Part shown: piece after piece, positions 20,628-31,844 of the stretch
How positions within the stretch are numbered: the stretch's first letter is position 1
How the letters are laid out: the number at the start of each line of letters is the position of its first letter
Notes under the pieces: generated by a model
What the model saw: only the letters and a program-made list of their open reading frames with translations
Told to the model about the DNA's origin: nothing
Databases searched by the model: none
From: Cephalopachus bancanus
Taxonomy: Eukaryota > Chordata > Mammalia > Primates > Tarsiidae
Direction of reading: 5' to 3'
DNA length: 64,000 nucleotides
Assembly (NCBI GenBank): GCA_027257055.1
Contig: JAPVLO010000180.1
Span: 2,426,001 to 2,490,000 of the forward strand
Program-made: the position numbers and the translations under genes

Positions 20628-20922
20628 ATTTTTTTTTTTGAGTTGGAGTCTCACTCCGTTGCCCAGGCTGGAGTGCAGTGGCATGCTCACGGCTACCATA
20701 GCCTTGACCTGCTGGGCTCAGACGATCGTTCCTCCTCAACCTTCCAAGTAGCTGGAACCACAGGTGTGCACCGCCATGCCCAGCTAATTTTTTGATTTAT
20801 TGTAGAGACGAGGTTTCGCCATGTTGTCTAGGCTGGTCTCGACCCTCTGGGCTCAGGCAGTCCTCTCGCCTCTGCCTCCCAAAGTGCTGGGATTACAGTG
20901 GTGAGCCACTGCACATGGCTTG
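20628..20922 (-). repeat. Alu, full dimer
   Basis: TTTTTTTTTTGAGTTGGAGT to GTGAGCCACTGCACATGGC. Confidence 0.92.
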
Positions 20923-20929
20923 CACAGGA

Positions 20930-20953
20930 TTTCTTTCTTTCTTTCTTTCTTTT
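20930..20953. repeat. (TTTC)n microsatellite
   Basis: About five TTTC units ending in a T run, between an Alu and a mariner remnant. Confidence 0.9.
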
Positions 20954-20954
20954 T

Positions 20955-21490
20955 TAATTGCGTATTTATTCTTACATGTTTAAATTTCAGTCGGCCTTGC
21001 CGGGCTCAGTGGCTCAGCCTGTAATCCCAGCACTTTGGGAGGCTGAGGTGAGTGGATTGCCTAAACCCGCAGATTTGAGACCACCCGGGCAACTTTTCGA
21101 AACCTCGTCTCTACAATAAATCAAAAACTAGCCGGGCGTGGTAGCACATGCCTGTAGTTCCGGCTACTTGGAAGGCTGAGGCGGAAGGCTCGCCGGAGCC
21201 CAGCAGGTAGAGGCTGCGGTGGCCGGGAGCGTGCCACTGCACTCCTGTCTGGGCGACAGAGTGAGATTTCAACTCAAAAAAAAAAAAAATTCTTTCAGTC
21301 AGCTGCAAAGTACTTTCCATTTGATCCAGTACAGGAATATACCTACCAAGATATCTTTACTGCTACTCAAAACAGTTTCTGAACTTGTCAGTTTTGATGT
21401 CTTTTAGTGCTTCTGCCATTTTTTTTTCACCTCTTCCATATCAGCAGAATGCTTCCTTCTGAGAGCTAGTTTCACACCATTCACTGGCTC
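20955..21490 (-). mobile_element. Mariner (HSMAR2-like) remnant, antisense, split by an Alu
   Basis: Matches the copy at 59.5 kb: TTCTTACATGTTTAAA, then ACAGTTTCTGAACTTGTCAG and GCTTCTGCCATTTTTTTTTC, which read antisense to transposase. Terminal repeats are not visible. An Alu (20998-21289) sits inside. Confidence 0.75.
20998..21289 (+). repeat. Alu inserted in a mariner remnant
   Basis: GCCGGGCTCAGTGGCTCAGC to a 13-bp poly-A. The flanks TTTCAGTCGGC and TTTCAGTCAGC look like a target-site duplication. Confidence 0.92.
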
Positions 21491-21707
21491 CACGGTGGAA
21501 TGTGTGCTCGAGTCCCACTGTGTCCCTCTGCCCCGGGGAAGGGGATTTCTTAGCACTTTAAGTAGATCAGAAGTTCAGATCATTTTCTACCAGTCATAGC
21601 TCTTTGTTTGAACCAATTACATTTTCTTCCCTAATTTTGCTTTTGGTTATTTTGAGCTTTTTATAATAGTTAAATTTGTTTCTTCACCTATCAATTTTTA
21701 GACGGTG

Positions 21708-22031
21708 CAGTCAGCCCTTCGTGTCCATGGGTTCCTTGCCCATGGATCCAGCCAACCTTGCATCAAAAATGTTCAGGAAAAAAATGGTTGGGTCTGTACT
21801 GAACATGTACAGACTTTTTACTTGTGGTTATTTCCTAAAAAACATAGTCTAACAAGTGTTTACGTAGACTTACACTGTGGTAGATATTGCAGGTAGTCCA
21901 GAGATGGCTTACGTGTAAGGGTGAGTATGAATAGGTGATATTACATTTTTTTCTCCGGTCTGGCACATCCTTGGGTTTTGGTGTCTGCAGGGGTTCGGGG
22001 ACCCATTCTCCACGATGCTGGGGGACAGTGG
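21708..22031 (+). mobile_element. Tigger/MER2-type DNA transposon
   Basis: Begins CAGTCAGCCCTTCGTGTCCA. The interior includes GTCTGTACTGAACATGTACA. It ends with ACGATGCTGGGGGACAGTGG, an inverted match to the start. Non-coding remnant. Confidence 0.8.
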
Positions 22032-22056
22032 CCTTTCTTCACTTCCTGAATCTACC

Positions 22057-22195
22057 TCATCTTGGAAGACTGTCTTTTTGGCTTTATAATCCAAATAAAA
22101 GTACAAAGTACCGAATGCTAGTCAGAGTGGTGTCTGAGGCAAATCCTGGATATGTCTGCAACTTGGAGCTGTATCGTGAAAAAGGTGACGATTAG
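22057..22195 (+). pseudogene. piggyBac-family transposase fragment
   Basis: An open stretch of about 45 codons ending at TAG 22193-22195 reads GRLSFWLYNPNKSTKY, then GYVCNLELY. This is the GR-x-F-x-x-Y-x-P-x-K-x-x-K-Y followed by G-Y-x-C-x-x-x-x-Y signature of the piggyBac transposase core (DDE_Tnp_1_7). Full transposases have about 500-600 residues, so this is under a tenth of one. Neither flank continues the domain, and no CCC...GGG termini are visible. It directly follows a Tigger element in PIAS2 intron 1. It is a decayed relic, not an expressed gene as far as sequence shows. Confidence 0.7.
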
Positions 22196-22607
22196 AAAAG
22201 ACCTTTTCACTTGTGCTTAATCACAGAAGTTTGCAGCAACCAGCTTCAGAGTTCTTAAATTTTCTTAAATTTTAAGAGAGTGAAAGATTCACCAGTTGTG
22301 TGTTGACAGCATCCATCACATTGTTTTAGTTACTGTAACTTTGCAGCAACTTCTATAAAAACAAGTTCTAATGACACACAGCATACGTAGAGAAGGCACA
22401 CAGATCAAGAGAAATAAGGCTGGGTGGACTTTCTCAATGGAATTGCCATGCAGGTCCTGAAGGACATCACCACCATCACCTTAGAAATGCCCTTGAGTCT
22501 CCTCCCAGTGGCTGGCCTCATTCTGCCAGGAGATGCCTGGTCATCTGACTTTGACTTCATATTGTCTGTTTTTGAACTTTATATAAACAGAACTTGATAG
22601 TGCATGT
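22196..22607. other. Intron 1, nothing recognised; possibly rest of piggyBac element
   Basis: AT-rich sequence after the transposase relic; no further transposase motif found. Confidence 0.35.
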
Positions 22608-22690
22608 CTAGTCCCTCAGTACAGTTGGGGGAGTTCCAAGAACCCCCTCCATACTAAGGTCCACGGATACTCGAGTCCTGGGGTTTGCCT
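22608..22690 (-). mobile_element. Tigger/MER2 end fragment
   Basis: CAGTACAGTTGGGGGAGTTC and AAGGTCCACGGATACTCGAG match the end region of the Tigger/MER2 family. Confidence 0.65.
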
Positions 22691-23400
22691 GGAGGAACCC
22701 ACGGGTAGGAAAGGCAGTCCTCTGATGCTTGCCTTCGCAGCCCAAGAGTACTGTATTTCCTGTCTGTGTTTGGGTGGGAAGACCTGTACACATGGCCCCG
22801 CACTCCTTAACACCCGAGTTGTTCAGGGGCAGGTGTGTTCCGTGGCTTCTGGCCTGTTCCATTTTGTTGGTGAGATCGGCCTTTCCGTTGTACGCACTGT
22901 AGTTTGTTCGTCCATGTGGCAGAATTCCAGTTGCTCCACATCCTTGTGTGACGCGCCCTCTGCAACCCCCTTGTGAGGGCTGGTGTCAAGCCCCTTCGGG
23001 GTGCTATTGGCTTCTCCCTAGCTTTTGTGAAGCGGTTCGTCAAGTCTGCTTGCTTTTGTGTTGGCCATCCGTCTTCTTGTGCTGCTGTGTAGGAGTGTGT
23101 GTGCCAGCTGCCACCTCTTGCGACGGTGTTTTGCAAATGCCCTCCCTGCCTCCTCCACCCAGTGCTGTGCTCCAAAGTCTGCTGGACATTCAGCCTCTCC
23201 GTTGCTAGCTGTCTCCAGGGGAAGCATCCTGGAGAGACTCCTCTCTCCCAACTCTTTCCAGAGTCTTGGCCTCCTGGTCCTTGCCGCCTTCATCGCTCTT
23301 CCTGCCTTGGCAGGGATATTCACTTGCTAAGTTGTCACAGGGAGGGCTGGTCTGAAACAGTCACTGAGGGACACAGGAGTGGCACAAGTCCGCCCGCCTT
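22691..23400. other. Intron 1, nothing recognised
   Basis: Moderately GC-rich. Overlapping open frames show no recognisable domain. Confidence 0.35.
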
Positions 23401-23721
23401 GTCGTGGTTCTTCAAGGAATTGCTGGGCTGCTTGTTCCTATATATAGTTTTAGAATCATTTTGTCCAGTTGCATAGAGAACATCTCCTTTTGGGATTTTG
23501 ATGGGAAATGCACTGAATCTGTAAGTTTAGTTTGGAGAGAACTACACATTGTTATTTAGTTTTCTTAACCATGAACATTGTAATCTCAATTTATTTAGGT
23601 GGTTTACAACTTCTCTCAATAAAGTTTTATAATTTTCCATTAAATTATCGCAAATATTTTGTTAGGTTTATTTCTAGGCACTTTATTTTTATAGCAGCTC
23701 CTGTTATCTTTTTACATTTTA

Positions 23722-23845
23722 TTTTATTAGAGAGCAGGTCTTGCTACGTTGACCGGGCTGGTCTCAAACTCCTGGCCTCAAGCGATCCTCCCACCTTGGC
23801 CTCCCAAAAGTGCTGGGATTACAGAGTGGGCCACCGTGCCTAGTC
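23722..23845 (-). repeat. Left Alu monomer-like copy
   Basis: GAGCAGGTCTTGCTACGTTG to GGCCACCGTGCCTAG; a single arm only. Confidence 0.8.
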
Positions 23846-24911
23846 CCTTTTTATGATTATAATTTGCACGTGTGTAGAAGTACAATTTGCCTTTGTGTAA
23901 CAGCCTTGCTATACTTCTAATTGTGGTGAATGACTTGTAGATTTCTTTTGGGTTTTTCTATGCACACAGTCTTACCTGTGAATAATAACCTTGTTTCCTT
24001 CTTTATGTTCTTATGCTTGTTTTTCTTTCCTTATCTTGTCTTAATGTGCTGGTTAGGGTCTCCAGTATAGTGTTGAATAGAAGCTGTGAGGGGGCCTCCT
24101 GATCTTGTTCCTGATTTTAAAGGGAATGCATTCAGAGTTCCACGGTTAAGCATCATGCTTGCTGTAGGCTTATGAGACAGAATCTTTTCAGGATGAGGCT
24201 GTTCGTTCTTCAGTTTGCTAATTTTTTAAAAAGTCATCAGTGGAGGTTGAATTTCAACAGCTTTTTTGCGTTTTTTGAGAAGATCGTGTCTTTTTCTTCT
24301 ATAATCTGTTAACATAGTGAATTATATTGATTGATTTTCCCCAATATTTAAACCAACTTTGTGTTCCAAGTATAAATTCAGCTGTGCTTTATCTGTCCTT
24401 TTTTTTTGTCATTATTGGACTTAGTTTGGAGGTAACTTAATTTAGGATTTTTGTCTCTAATAATGAATAATACAGCCCTGTAGTTTTAAAAACAGTATCT
24501 TTTCTAAGAGTTTATATAAGATTAGAATGATCTGTTTCTTAAATGTTTGGTAAAACTTGCTTATGAAATTGCTAGTACAGTATTGTTTGAGGGATGCTTA
24601 ACTACTGATTCGGTGGCTTTGGTTATGTTTTCAAGTTTCAAACCTATTTTGGTAGGTTGTACTTTCATAGAAAGTTGTTCACCTACATTCTTGAATTTAC
24701 AGCATTAAGTGGTTAATCTCTTAATTTGTGGTATTTGTAGTTAACATCCCCTTTAGCTTTTTAAAAAGGCCCTCTTATTTTTAGCTAAGTTTGCCAATTT
24801 TGAGAGAATTTTCAAAGAATCAAGTTTTTGGCTTTATGCTCTTCAATGTTTCCTTACCCTATTTCATTGATTTCTACTCTTCTCTGTATTTCCTTTGGAG
24901 TTACCTCAGTT

Positions 24912-25216
24912 CTTTTTTTCTTTTCTTTTTTTTTTTTTTGAGTTTGAGTCTCACCTGTCACCCAGACTGGAGTGCAGTGGCCGCTCCCAGCCACCGCAGC
25001 CTCAACCTGCTGGGCTCCAGCAATCCTTCCGCCTCAGCCTTCCAAGTAGCTGGAACTACAGGTGCATGCTACCACGTCCAGCAAATTTTTGATTTATTGT
25101 AGAGATGAGGTCTCGCCAAGTTGCCCAGGCGGGTCTCGAACCTGCGGACTCAGGCAGTCCACTCACCTCGGCCTCCCAAAGCGCGGGATTACAGGCTGAG
25201 CCACCGAGCCTGGCCT
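24912..25216 (-). repeat. Alu, full dimer
   Basis: T/C-rich tail, GAGTTTGAGTCTCACCTGTC, ending GGCTGAGCCACCGAGCCTGG. Confidence 0.93.
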
Positions 25217-26532
25217 ATTTTTTTTTTTTCTAATTTATTAAGTTGAATGCCTGTCATTAATTTCAGCATTTTTACAGACAGTTAAGGTCATAGCTGTCTG
25301 TGTATTGTTTCCACTCCATCATATAGGTTTTTCATTGTTCTCACTTGGACTGTTTTCCACTGTGAGCTCTTTATGAGTTATTCAGAAATTTAATTTTCAA
25401 ACATGAGAGTTTCTGTAGTCAGTTTGGTTACTGATTTGTAATTGCATTCTGGTTAGGCAGCATGCCCTGTGTGATACCAATTTTTAAAAGTCTGTTGATT
25501 TTTAAAAATTTTTGTTTGTACTTAGAGTGGATATTTCCAGTTGCTGGCACAAAGTTTTATATATGTCCAGTAATTAGGCTTGTTCATTATGTTGTTCGTC
25601 TCATAACTTTTTTTTTAAGAGAACAGTTAAGTTTTTACTAGAATGGTGGGATTTTTTAAAAAGATTACTTTGTAGCTCTGTTGATTTTTTTTTTTTAAAC
25701 AATATTTTAAAAAATTGTTACTAGTACTTGAAAGTTTAAATTTGTTATGTTTTCTTACTAGGTTGAAACTTTTACTCTATAATAACTCTGTATATAAAGG
25801 AATGCTTTTTGTATTTAATACTGCTGTTCAATATAAATATACCTAAGTTATTTTTCTTTTGGTGAGTTAATTTTGCCTGATTTTTAACCCCCCCCATATT
25901 TGTGTGTTATTTTAGTTTTATCCCTAGTGAATATCATGCTATTGAGTTAAAAATAAATCTGATCTGATAGTCTTGGCCTTTGTAATTCTAGATTAAATTT
26001 TTGATGGAGGTGTCAGTTCACTTGTAAGAAATAATGGTGGCATCCTGTGTATTTTCTATCTAGTTTCCCCAGTGGTAACTTCTTGCAAAACCACAGTACA
26101 ATATCACAACCAAGATATTGACATTGATGCAATCAAGGTACAGTATGTTTTATTACCACAAGGGTCCCTGTATCCAAAATTCTCATTTGTAGCCACACTC
26201 ACTAATCTGGGGCCCACTAATCTTTTTTATTTCATTTCTGTGACTTTTGTTTTTTCAAGAATGTTACATAAATGTAGTCATACAGTATGTAACCTTTTGG
26301 GTTTGGCCTTTTTTATTCAGCATGATTCTCTAGAAATTCAACCTAGTTGTCATGTATATAAATAGCTTGTTCCTTTTTATTACTAAATATTGTATCATGG
26401 TGTGGATTTACTACAGTTTGTTTAACCGTTCACCTGTTGAGGGACATCTGGGTGGTTTACAGTTATGAAAAAAGTACTCTAAAGATTTATGCATAAGTTT
26501 GAACATTTTTTTGTAAACATTAGGCTTTTTTT

Positions 26533-26754
26533 AGCTGGGCATGGTGACTGATACCTGTGATCCCAGCACTTTGGGAGGCGGAGACCAGAGGATTACCTGA
26601 GCCCAGGGGTTTGAGAGGAGCCCGTGCAGTTTAGCGAGACCTCGTCTCTATTATAAATAAAAAAATTAGCTAGGTGTGGTGGTGTGCCTGCGGTTCCAGC
26701 TACTCAGAGCACTGAGGCGGATGGTGACAGGGTGAGACTCCTACTAAACAAAAA
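26533..26754 (+). repeat. Alu, internally deleted
   Basis: AGCTGGGCATGGTGACTGAT start. The right arm jumps from CTGAGGCGGATGG to ACAGGGTGAGACTCC, losing about 70 bp. Confidence 0.85.
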
Positions 26755-27092
26755 ACCGCCAGACTCGGTGGCTCAGCCTGTCATCCCAGCACTTTGAGAG
26801 GCCGAGGTGAGTGGATTGCCTGGGTTCGAGACCAGCCTGGGCAACTTGGCAAGACCTTGTCTCTACAATAAATCAAAAATTCGAGACCTGCCTGGGCAGC
26901 GAGACCTCATCTCTACAATAAATCAAAAAATTAGCTGGGCGTGGTAGCGCGCGCCTGTAATTTCGGCTACTCGGAAGACTGAGGCGGAAGGATCACCGGA
27001 GCCCAGCAGGTCGAGGCTGCAGTGGCTGGGAGCGGCCACTGCACTCCAGTCTGGGCGACAGAGTGAGACTCCAACTCAAAAAAAAAAAAAAA
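26755..27092 (+). repeat. Alu with duplicated linker segment
   Basis: The segment TTCGAGACC...CAATAAATCAAAAA occurs twice in a row (26823-26880 and 26880-26930), so the element is about 40-50 bp longer than normal. Confidence 0.88.
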
Positions 27093-27253
27093 ATTAGCCG
27101 GGTATAGTAGTGCGTGCCTATAGTTCAGGCTACTTGGAAGACTGAGGTGGAAGGATCGCTGGAGCCCAACAGGTTGACGCTGGGGTGGTCATGAGTGTGC
27201 CGCTGCACTCCAGCCTGGGCGACAGTGAGACTCCAACTCAAAAAAAACAAAAA
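27093..27253 (+). repeat. Extra Alu right arm
   Basis: ATTAGCCGGGTATAGTAGTG to CTCCAACTCAAAAAAAAC, abutting the poly-A of the previous Alu without a left arm. Confidence 0.85.
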
Positions 27254-27726
27254 ACCCAACAAAACCCAAAAAATCAGAAAGATTAGTTTTTATTTCTCTG
27301 GGATAAATGCTCAGGAATGCAGTTACTGGGCTGTGTGGTTGTTGTACTTGTAGTTTTTAAAGAACTTGCTACACTGTTTTCCAGAGTGGCTGTCCTATTT
27401 CACATCCCTACCAGCAGTGTATGGAGTGGTCCAGTTTCTCGGCATCCCCGCCAGCATTTGGTGTTATCACTGTTTTTCATTTTAGCCGTTCTGGTAGGTA
27501 TCTCGTGATCACTTACTGAGGTTGTAATTTGCATTTCCCTATTGGCTGCTGCTGAAAACGTTTCCGTGTGCTTATTTATTTGCACCTGTGAGTCCCCATT
27601 GATGAACTGTCTCTTCGTGTGTCCTTTTCCTGATTGGGTTTTTGTTGGCCGAGTTTTGAGATTTCTAGGTATATTCTGGATACTCGTCCCTGGTCAGAGC
27701 TGAGGTTGCAGCTATTTTCTTCTTCT

Positions 27727-28023
27727 TCTTCTTTTTTTTTTTTTGAGTTGGAGTCTCACTCTGTCGCCCAGACTGGAGTGCAGTGGCATGCTCCCAGCCA
27801 CCGCAGCCTCGACCTGCTGGGCTCCGGCGATCCTTCCACCTCAGCCTTCCAAGTAGCTGGAACTACAGGTGCACGCTACCACACCCGGCTAATTTTTTGA
27901 TTTATTGTAGAGATGAGGTCTCACCAAGTTGCCTGGGCAGGTCACGAACCTGCGGGCTTAGGCAGTCCACTCACTTCAGCCTCCCAAGGTGTGGGATTAC
28001 AGGCTGAGCCACTGAGCCCGGCT
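27727..28023 (-). repeat. Alu, full dimer
   Basis: Follows a TTC repeat; GAGTTGGAGTCTCACTCTG to GGCTGAGCCACTGAGCCC. Confidence 0.93.
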
Positions 28024-28881
28024 TTTTCTTCTTGTCTATCGATTGTCCTGCCTTTTTTTCTTTGTCCTCTTGAAGGGGCTTTGCAGAGTACCAGTTTTAA
28101 TTTTGGTGAAGTCCCAATGTGTGGTTTTCCCCTTTGTGGACCTTGCTGCAAGTTTTGCTCCATTTGGAGTCTGTTTTCTGCACTTGTGAGACTTGGTGGA
28201 AGTTCATTTCTTTGTGGATGTCCATTTGCTCCAGCACATCGGTTGATGACTTCTTTCTCCGTTGAGCTACTTTTGCACCTTTGTCAAAGTTGTTTTGGCA
28301 TATTTGTGTGCATCTGTGTATGTCTGGGTTCTCTTGTGTTCCACTGATCTGGGTGTCTCTCTTTTCGGTACCAGTCTTGATTGCCATAGCAGAACTGTGA
28401 GCAGGGATAGACTCATTCTGCTCCCTCTTTTATTTTTGAAAATTGTTTTTAACTCTTAGTTCCTTTGCTTTTCCATATGCATTTTAGAATAATCTCATTT
28501 GTAGCTACAAAAAAACTTGCTGGGATTTGGATAGGAATTATACTATGCCTGTTTATTCATTTGGAGAAGATTGATATCTTTACTGTGTTGAATCTTCCAA
28601 TCCATGAAGAATCCATTTACTTAGATCTTAGATTTCTTTTATCAGTGTTTTGAGTCTTCATATAATTCCTGCACGTTTGTTAGATTTTTACATATGTATT
28701 TTAATTTTCTTTGACATGATTATAAATGGTATGTTTTTAACTTGTTCCACGTGTTCACTGTTAGTATAATAAAGATGTGAAAGTGTGATTTGGTTTTGTA
28801 TCCTGTGACCTTGCTGAATGCACTAAGTTCTAGAAGTTGTTTTGTAGATTTGTTGGAATTTTCTGTGTAAACAGTCATGCC

Positions 28882-29179
28882 TGGCCAGGCATAATGGCTC
28901 ACACCTGTAATCTCAGCACTTTGAGGGTTAAAGAGGGAGGACTGCTTGAGCCCAGGAGTTTGAGATCAACCTGGGCAACATAGCGAGACCACATCTCTAG
29001 TTTAAAAAAAAAAATAGCCCAATGTGGCGGCACAGGCCTGTAAATCCCAGCTCCTGGGGACTCTGAGGCTGGAGGATCGCCTGAGCCCAGGAGGTTGAGG
29101 CTGCGGTGAACCATGATAGTGCCATTGCACACCAGCCTGGGTGATAGCATGTAACCCTGCCTCAAAAAAAAAAAAAAAA
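28882..29179 (+). repeat. Alu, J-like dimer
   Basis: GGCCAGGCATAATGGCTCAC; CGCCTGAGCCCAGGAGGTTG right arm; poly-A 29164-29179. Confidence 0.92.
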
Positions 29180-29900
29180 GGAAAGAAAGAAAAGAAAATC
29201 CTGACGTCTTCAGATAGCTTTATTTTTGGTCTTTCCAACTTTTATGCCTTTTATTTCCTTGCCTTATTCTACCAGCTAGAACTTTTAGTGCTGTGTAGAA
29301 TGAGTGGTGCAAACTGGCGTTCTCGCCCCGTTCTCAGTCCTGGGGGAAGCATTCGGCTTTCACTGCTGTGTATGATGCTGGCTCTAGATTTTTCTGTGGA
29401 TGCTGTTCATCAGTCTGAGGAGAGGTTTCCCCTCTGTTCCTGTATTTCTGAGGGTTTTTATTGTGAGGGTGTCGAGCTTGTCAAGTGGTTTTTCTGCATT
29501 GACTGACTGTGTGATCTGTCAAGCTGTTAATATGCTGTTTATTTCACATATTGAACCAGCCTCGCATCCTAGAATCAACCCTACTCGGTTATGATGCATA
29601 ATTCTTTTCATATATTTCTGAATTTTATTTGCTGACATTAAGGATTTTATTGTTTATATTCATGAGGGATATTGATCTGTAGTTTTAGTTTTTGAATCTC
29701 TCTTGTTTTGGCATTGTGGTAATACTACATTCATAAAATGAACTTGGAAATGTTCTCTCATTTTCTGTTTTCTGAATGAAATTATATAGAATTGGTGTTA
29801 CTTCTTTAAATGGTAGAATTCTCCAATAAAATCAGCTAGCCCCAGGAATGTCTCTCTTTTGGGAGTTTTAAAATTATAAATTAAATTTCCTCAGTACTCA

Positions 29901-30737
29901 GGAAGGGTGTCCAGATGTCTGTTTCATACTGAAGGCATTTTGTTTTCTTCAGAGAATGGGTCCTTTCCAGCCACATGTGTGCAGAGCAGAGAGGTGTCCT
30001 TGGCCTTCCTGTGCTGTCTTGATGGCTGCAGTTTGTAGTGGTGTTCCCGCTCTGTATTCTTTGAACGGGGAGTTTCTTCATTTTTGTTTGTTGGGATGAA
30101 TGTGTGTGCATTTGTTTTTGCCCCATTGTTTTGTGTTGTCCTGCTGTCTTGGCTTTTGTCTCTGTTTTCTTCTCTTTGGCTTCTTTATCCCTCTTCTGTT
30201 TTCCCACTCTGCTCTCTGCAGTCACACACCTTTTTGCTTTCTCACAGACTCTTGATGTTGACTTGGTCGTTCTCTTGACAGTTTAATATCTGTGAGTCTG
30301 TCTTTCCTTTCCCACCAGTAGAACTCTTTTGCCGCTGGCGAGCTCTCCTGGCCCAGCCTTTTTGTTCTGTCTTGCCTTAACCACAGGTTCAATACTTTTA
30401 TTTCATACACTAAATGTGTGGCTGACTCACCTCCTGGCCAGCTTGGAGTTTGCTTAGCTCGTCCTTCTGTCTCAGTGGATACTTCCTCGCTTCCCCCAGC
30501 TTGGTAGCGTGGGCTTAGCGTTGAGAGTGTGAGGCCTACCTGTCCTTGGGACCCTTGCGTCTGCTGTGTGCTGGCCAGGGGTCCGTTGGGTGCTTTCTTC
30601 CTCCTGGAGTCGATCCAGTCCTCTCCTCAGTGAGCCGTTCCCTTGAGAGTTCCAGACCTCTACCTCTTCACTCCCTGTTTCTTTTCCCTCCATTATTTTC
30701 GCCCATTACCATCTGCCATATGATGTATTTGATTTGT
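29901..30737. other. Intron 1, nothing recognised
   Basis: T-rich, probably old L1 in part. No exon seen. Confidence 0.35.
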
Positions 30738-31030
30738 TTTGTTTTTTTTTTTTGAGTTGGAGTCTTACTCTGTCACCCAGACTGGAGTGCAGTGGCTGCT
30801 CCCGGCCACCGCAGCCTCGAGCTGCTGGGCTCTGGTGATCCTCCCGCCTCAGCCTTCCAAGTAGCTGGAACTACAGGCGCGTGCTACCATGCCCGGCTAA
30901 TTTTTTGATTTATTGTAGAGGTGAGGTCTCACGAAGTTGCCCAGGCAGGTCTCGAACCCGCGGGCTCAGGCAGTCCACTCACCTCAACCTCCCAAAGCAC
31001 GGGATTACAGGCTGAGCCACCAAGCCCGGC
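30738..31030 (-). repeat. Alu, full dimer, young-looking
   Basis: Poly-T then GAGTTGGAGTCTTACTCTG; CGAACCCGCGGGCTCAGG; ends GGCTGAGCCACCAAGCCC. Confidence 0.93.
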
Positions 31031-31217
31031 TTGATTTGTTTCTTTATTGCAAGTTTTGGGCTACTGAACTCTTCAGTCCATTAGTCGTTCATTGGAATTT
31101 CATTGCATTTATAATTTCTGTTGAAAATAATTGACATCTTTCCAGTATTGAATATTTTTATCTAGTAATGTGTGTAATGTGGTCCTAAATTTATACAAGG
31201 CTTCTTTTATATCCTGG

Positions 31218-31471
31218 CTTTTTTTTTTTTTTGAGTCGGAGTCTCACTCTGTTGCCCAGGTTCGTGGGGGGGGGCAGTGGCATGCTCACAATCACTGCGG
31301 CCTTTATTTGCTGGACTCAGGCACTCCTTCCACCATGCCTGGCTAATTTTATGATTTACTGTAGAGTTGAGTTCTCTCCAAGGCTAGTCTTGAACTCGTG
31401 GGCTCAGGTAATCTCTCACCTTGGCCACCCAAAGTGCAGGGATTATAGACATGAGTCACCACGCCCGGCTC
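31218..31471 (-). repeat. Alu, shortened, with G run
   Basis: GAGTCGGAGTCTCACTCTG, then GTTCGTGGGGGGGGGCAGTG. About 40 bp are lost from the right arm. Confidence 0.88.
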
Positions 31472-31550
31472 TACCTTGGCTTTTTAATGTAGCTCTTGCA
31501 AAATTTTAAAATTTATTCCTCTCCATTTTATGTTTTTGTGTTACTTGGAT

Positions 31551-31844
31551 TTTTTTTTTTTTTTTTTTTTTTTTGGTCGAAGTCTCACTCTATCATCCAG
31601 GCTGGAGTGCAGTGGCTCGCTCACAGCCACTCCAGTGTTGACCTGCTGGGCTCTGGCGATCCTTCTGCCTCCAAGTAGTCAGAACTACAGGCGTGTGCTA
31701 CCTCGTCTGGCTAATTTTTGATTTATTGTAGAGACGAGGTCTCTCCAAGTTGCCCGGGCTGGTCTCGAACCTATGGGCTCAGGCAGCCCACTCGCCTTGG
31801 CCTCCCAAAGTGCTGGGATGACACACTGGGCCACTGAGCCTGGC
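31551..31844 (-). repeat. Alu, full dimer
   Basis: 24-bp poly-T (31551-31574) and a GGTCGAAGTCTCACTCTATC start. Confidence 0.92.

Larger units (their letters stand above)
23400..25930 (-). mobile_element. Long antisense L1 remnant with two Alu insertions
   Basis: Reverse-complement L1 ORF2 landmarks: TGGGATTTTGATGGGAAATG, TTGAATAGAAGCTGTGAGGG, GATCTTGTTCCTGATTTTAA. Alu pieces at 23722 and 24912 interrupt it. Stops in all frames. Confidence 0.65.
26100..29900 (-). mobile_element. Antisense L1, about 3 kb of L1 once Alus are removed
   Basis: Continuous reverse-complement L1 order: ACATTGATGCAATCAAGG, CACTGTTTTCCAGAGTGGCT, AATTTGCATTTCCCTATTGG, GTATCCTGTGACCTTGCTGA, TTGATCTGTAGTTTTAG. It is split by the Alus at 26533-27250, 27727 and 28882. 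Degenerate frames. Confidence 0.82.

Noticed and set aside
26100..29900. Possible intact L1
   Set aside because: Both ORFs are broken by stops and Alu insertions, no 5' untranslated region is present, and it is an old copy.
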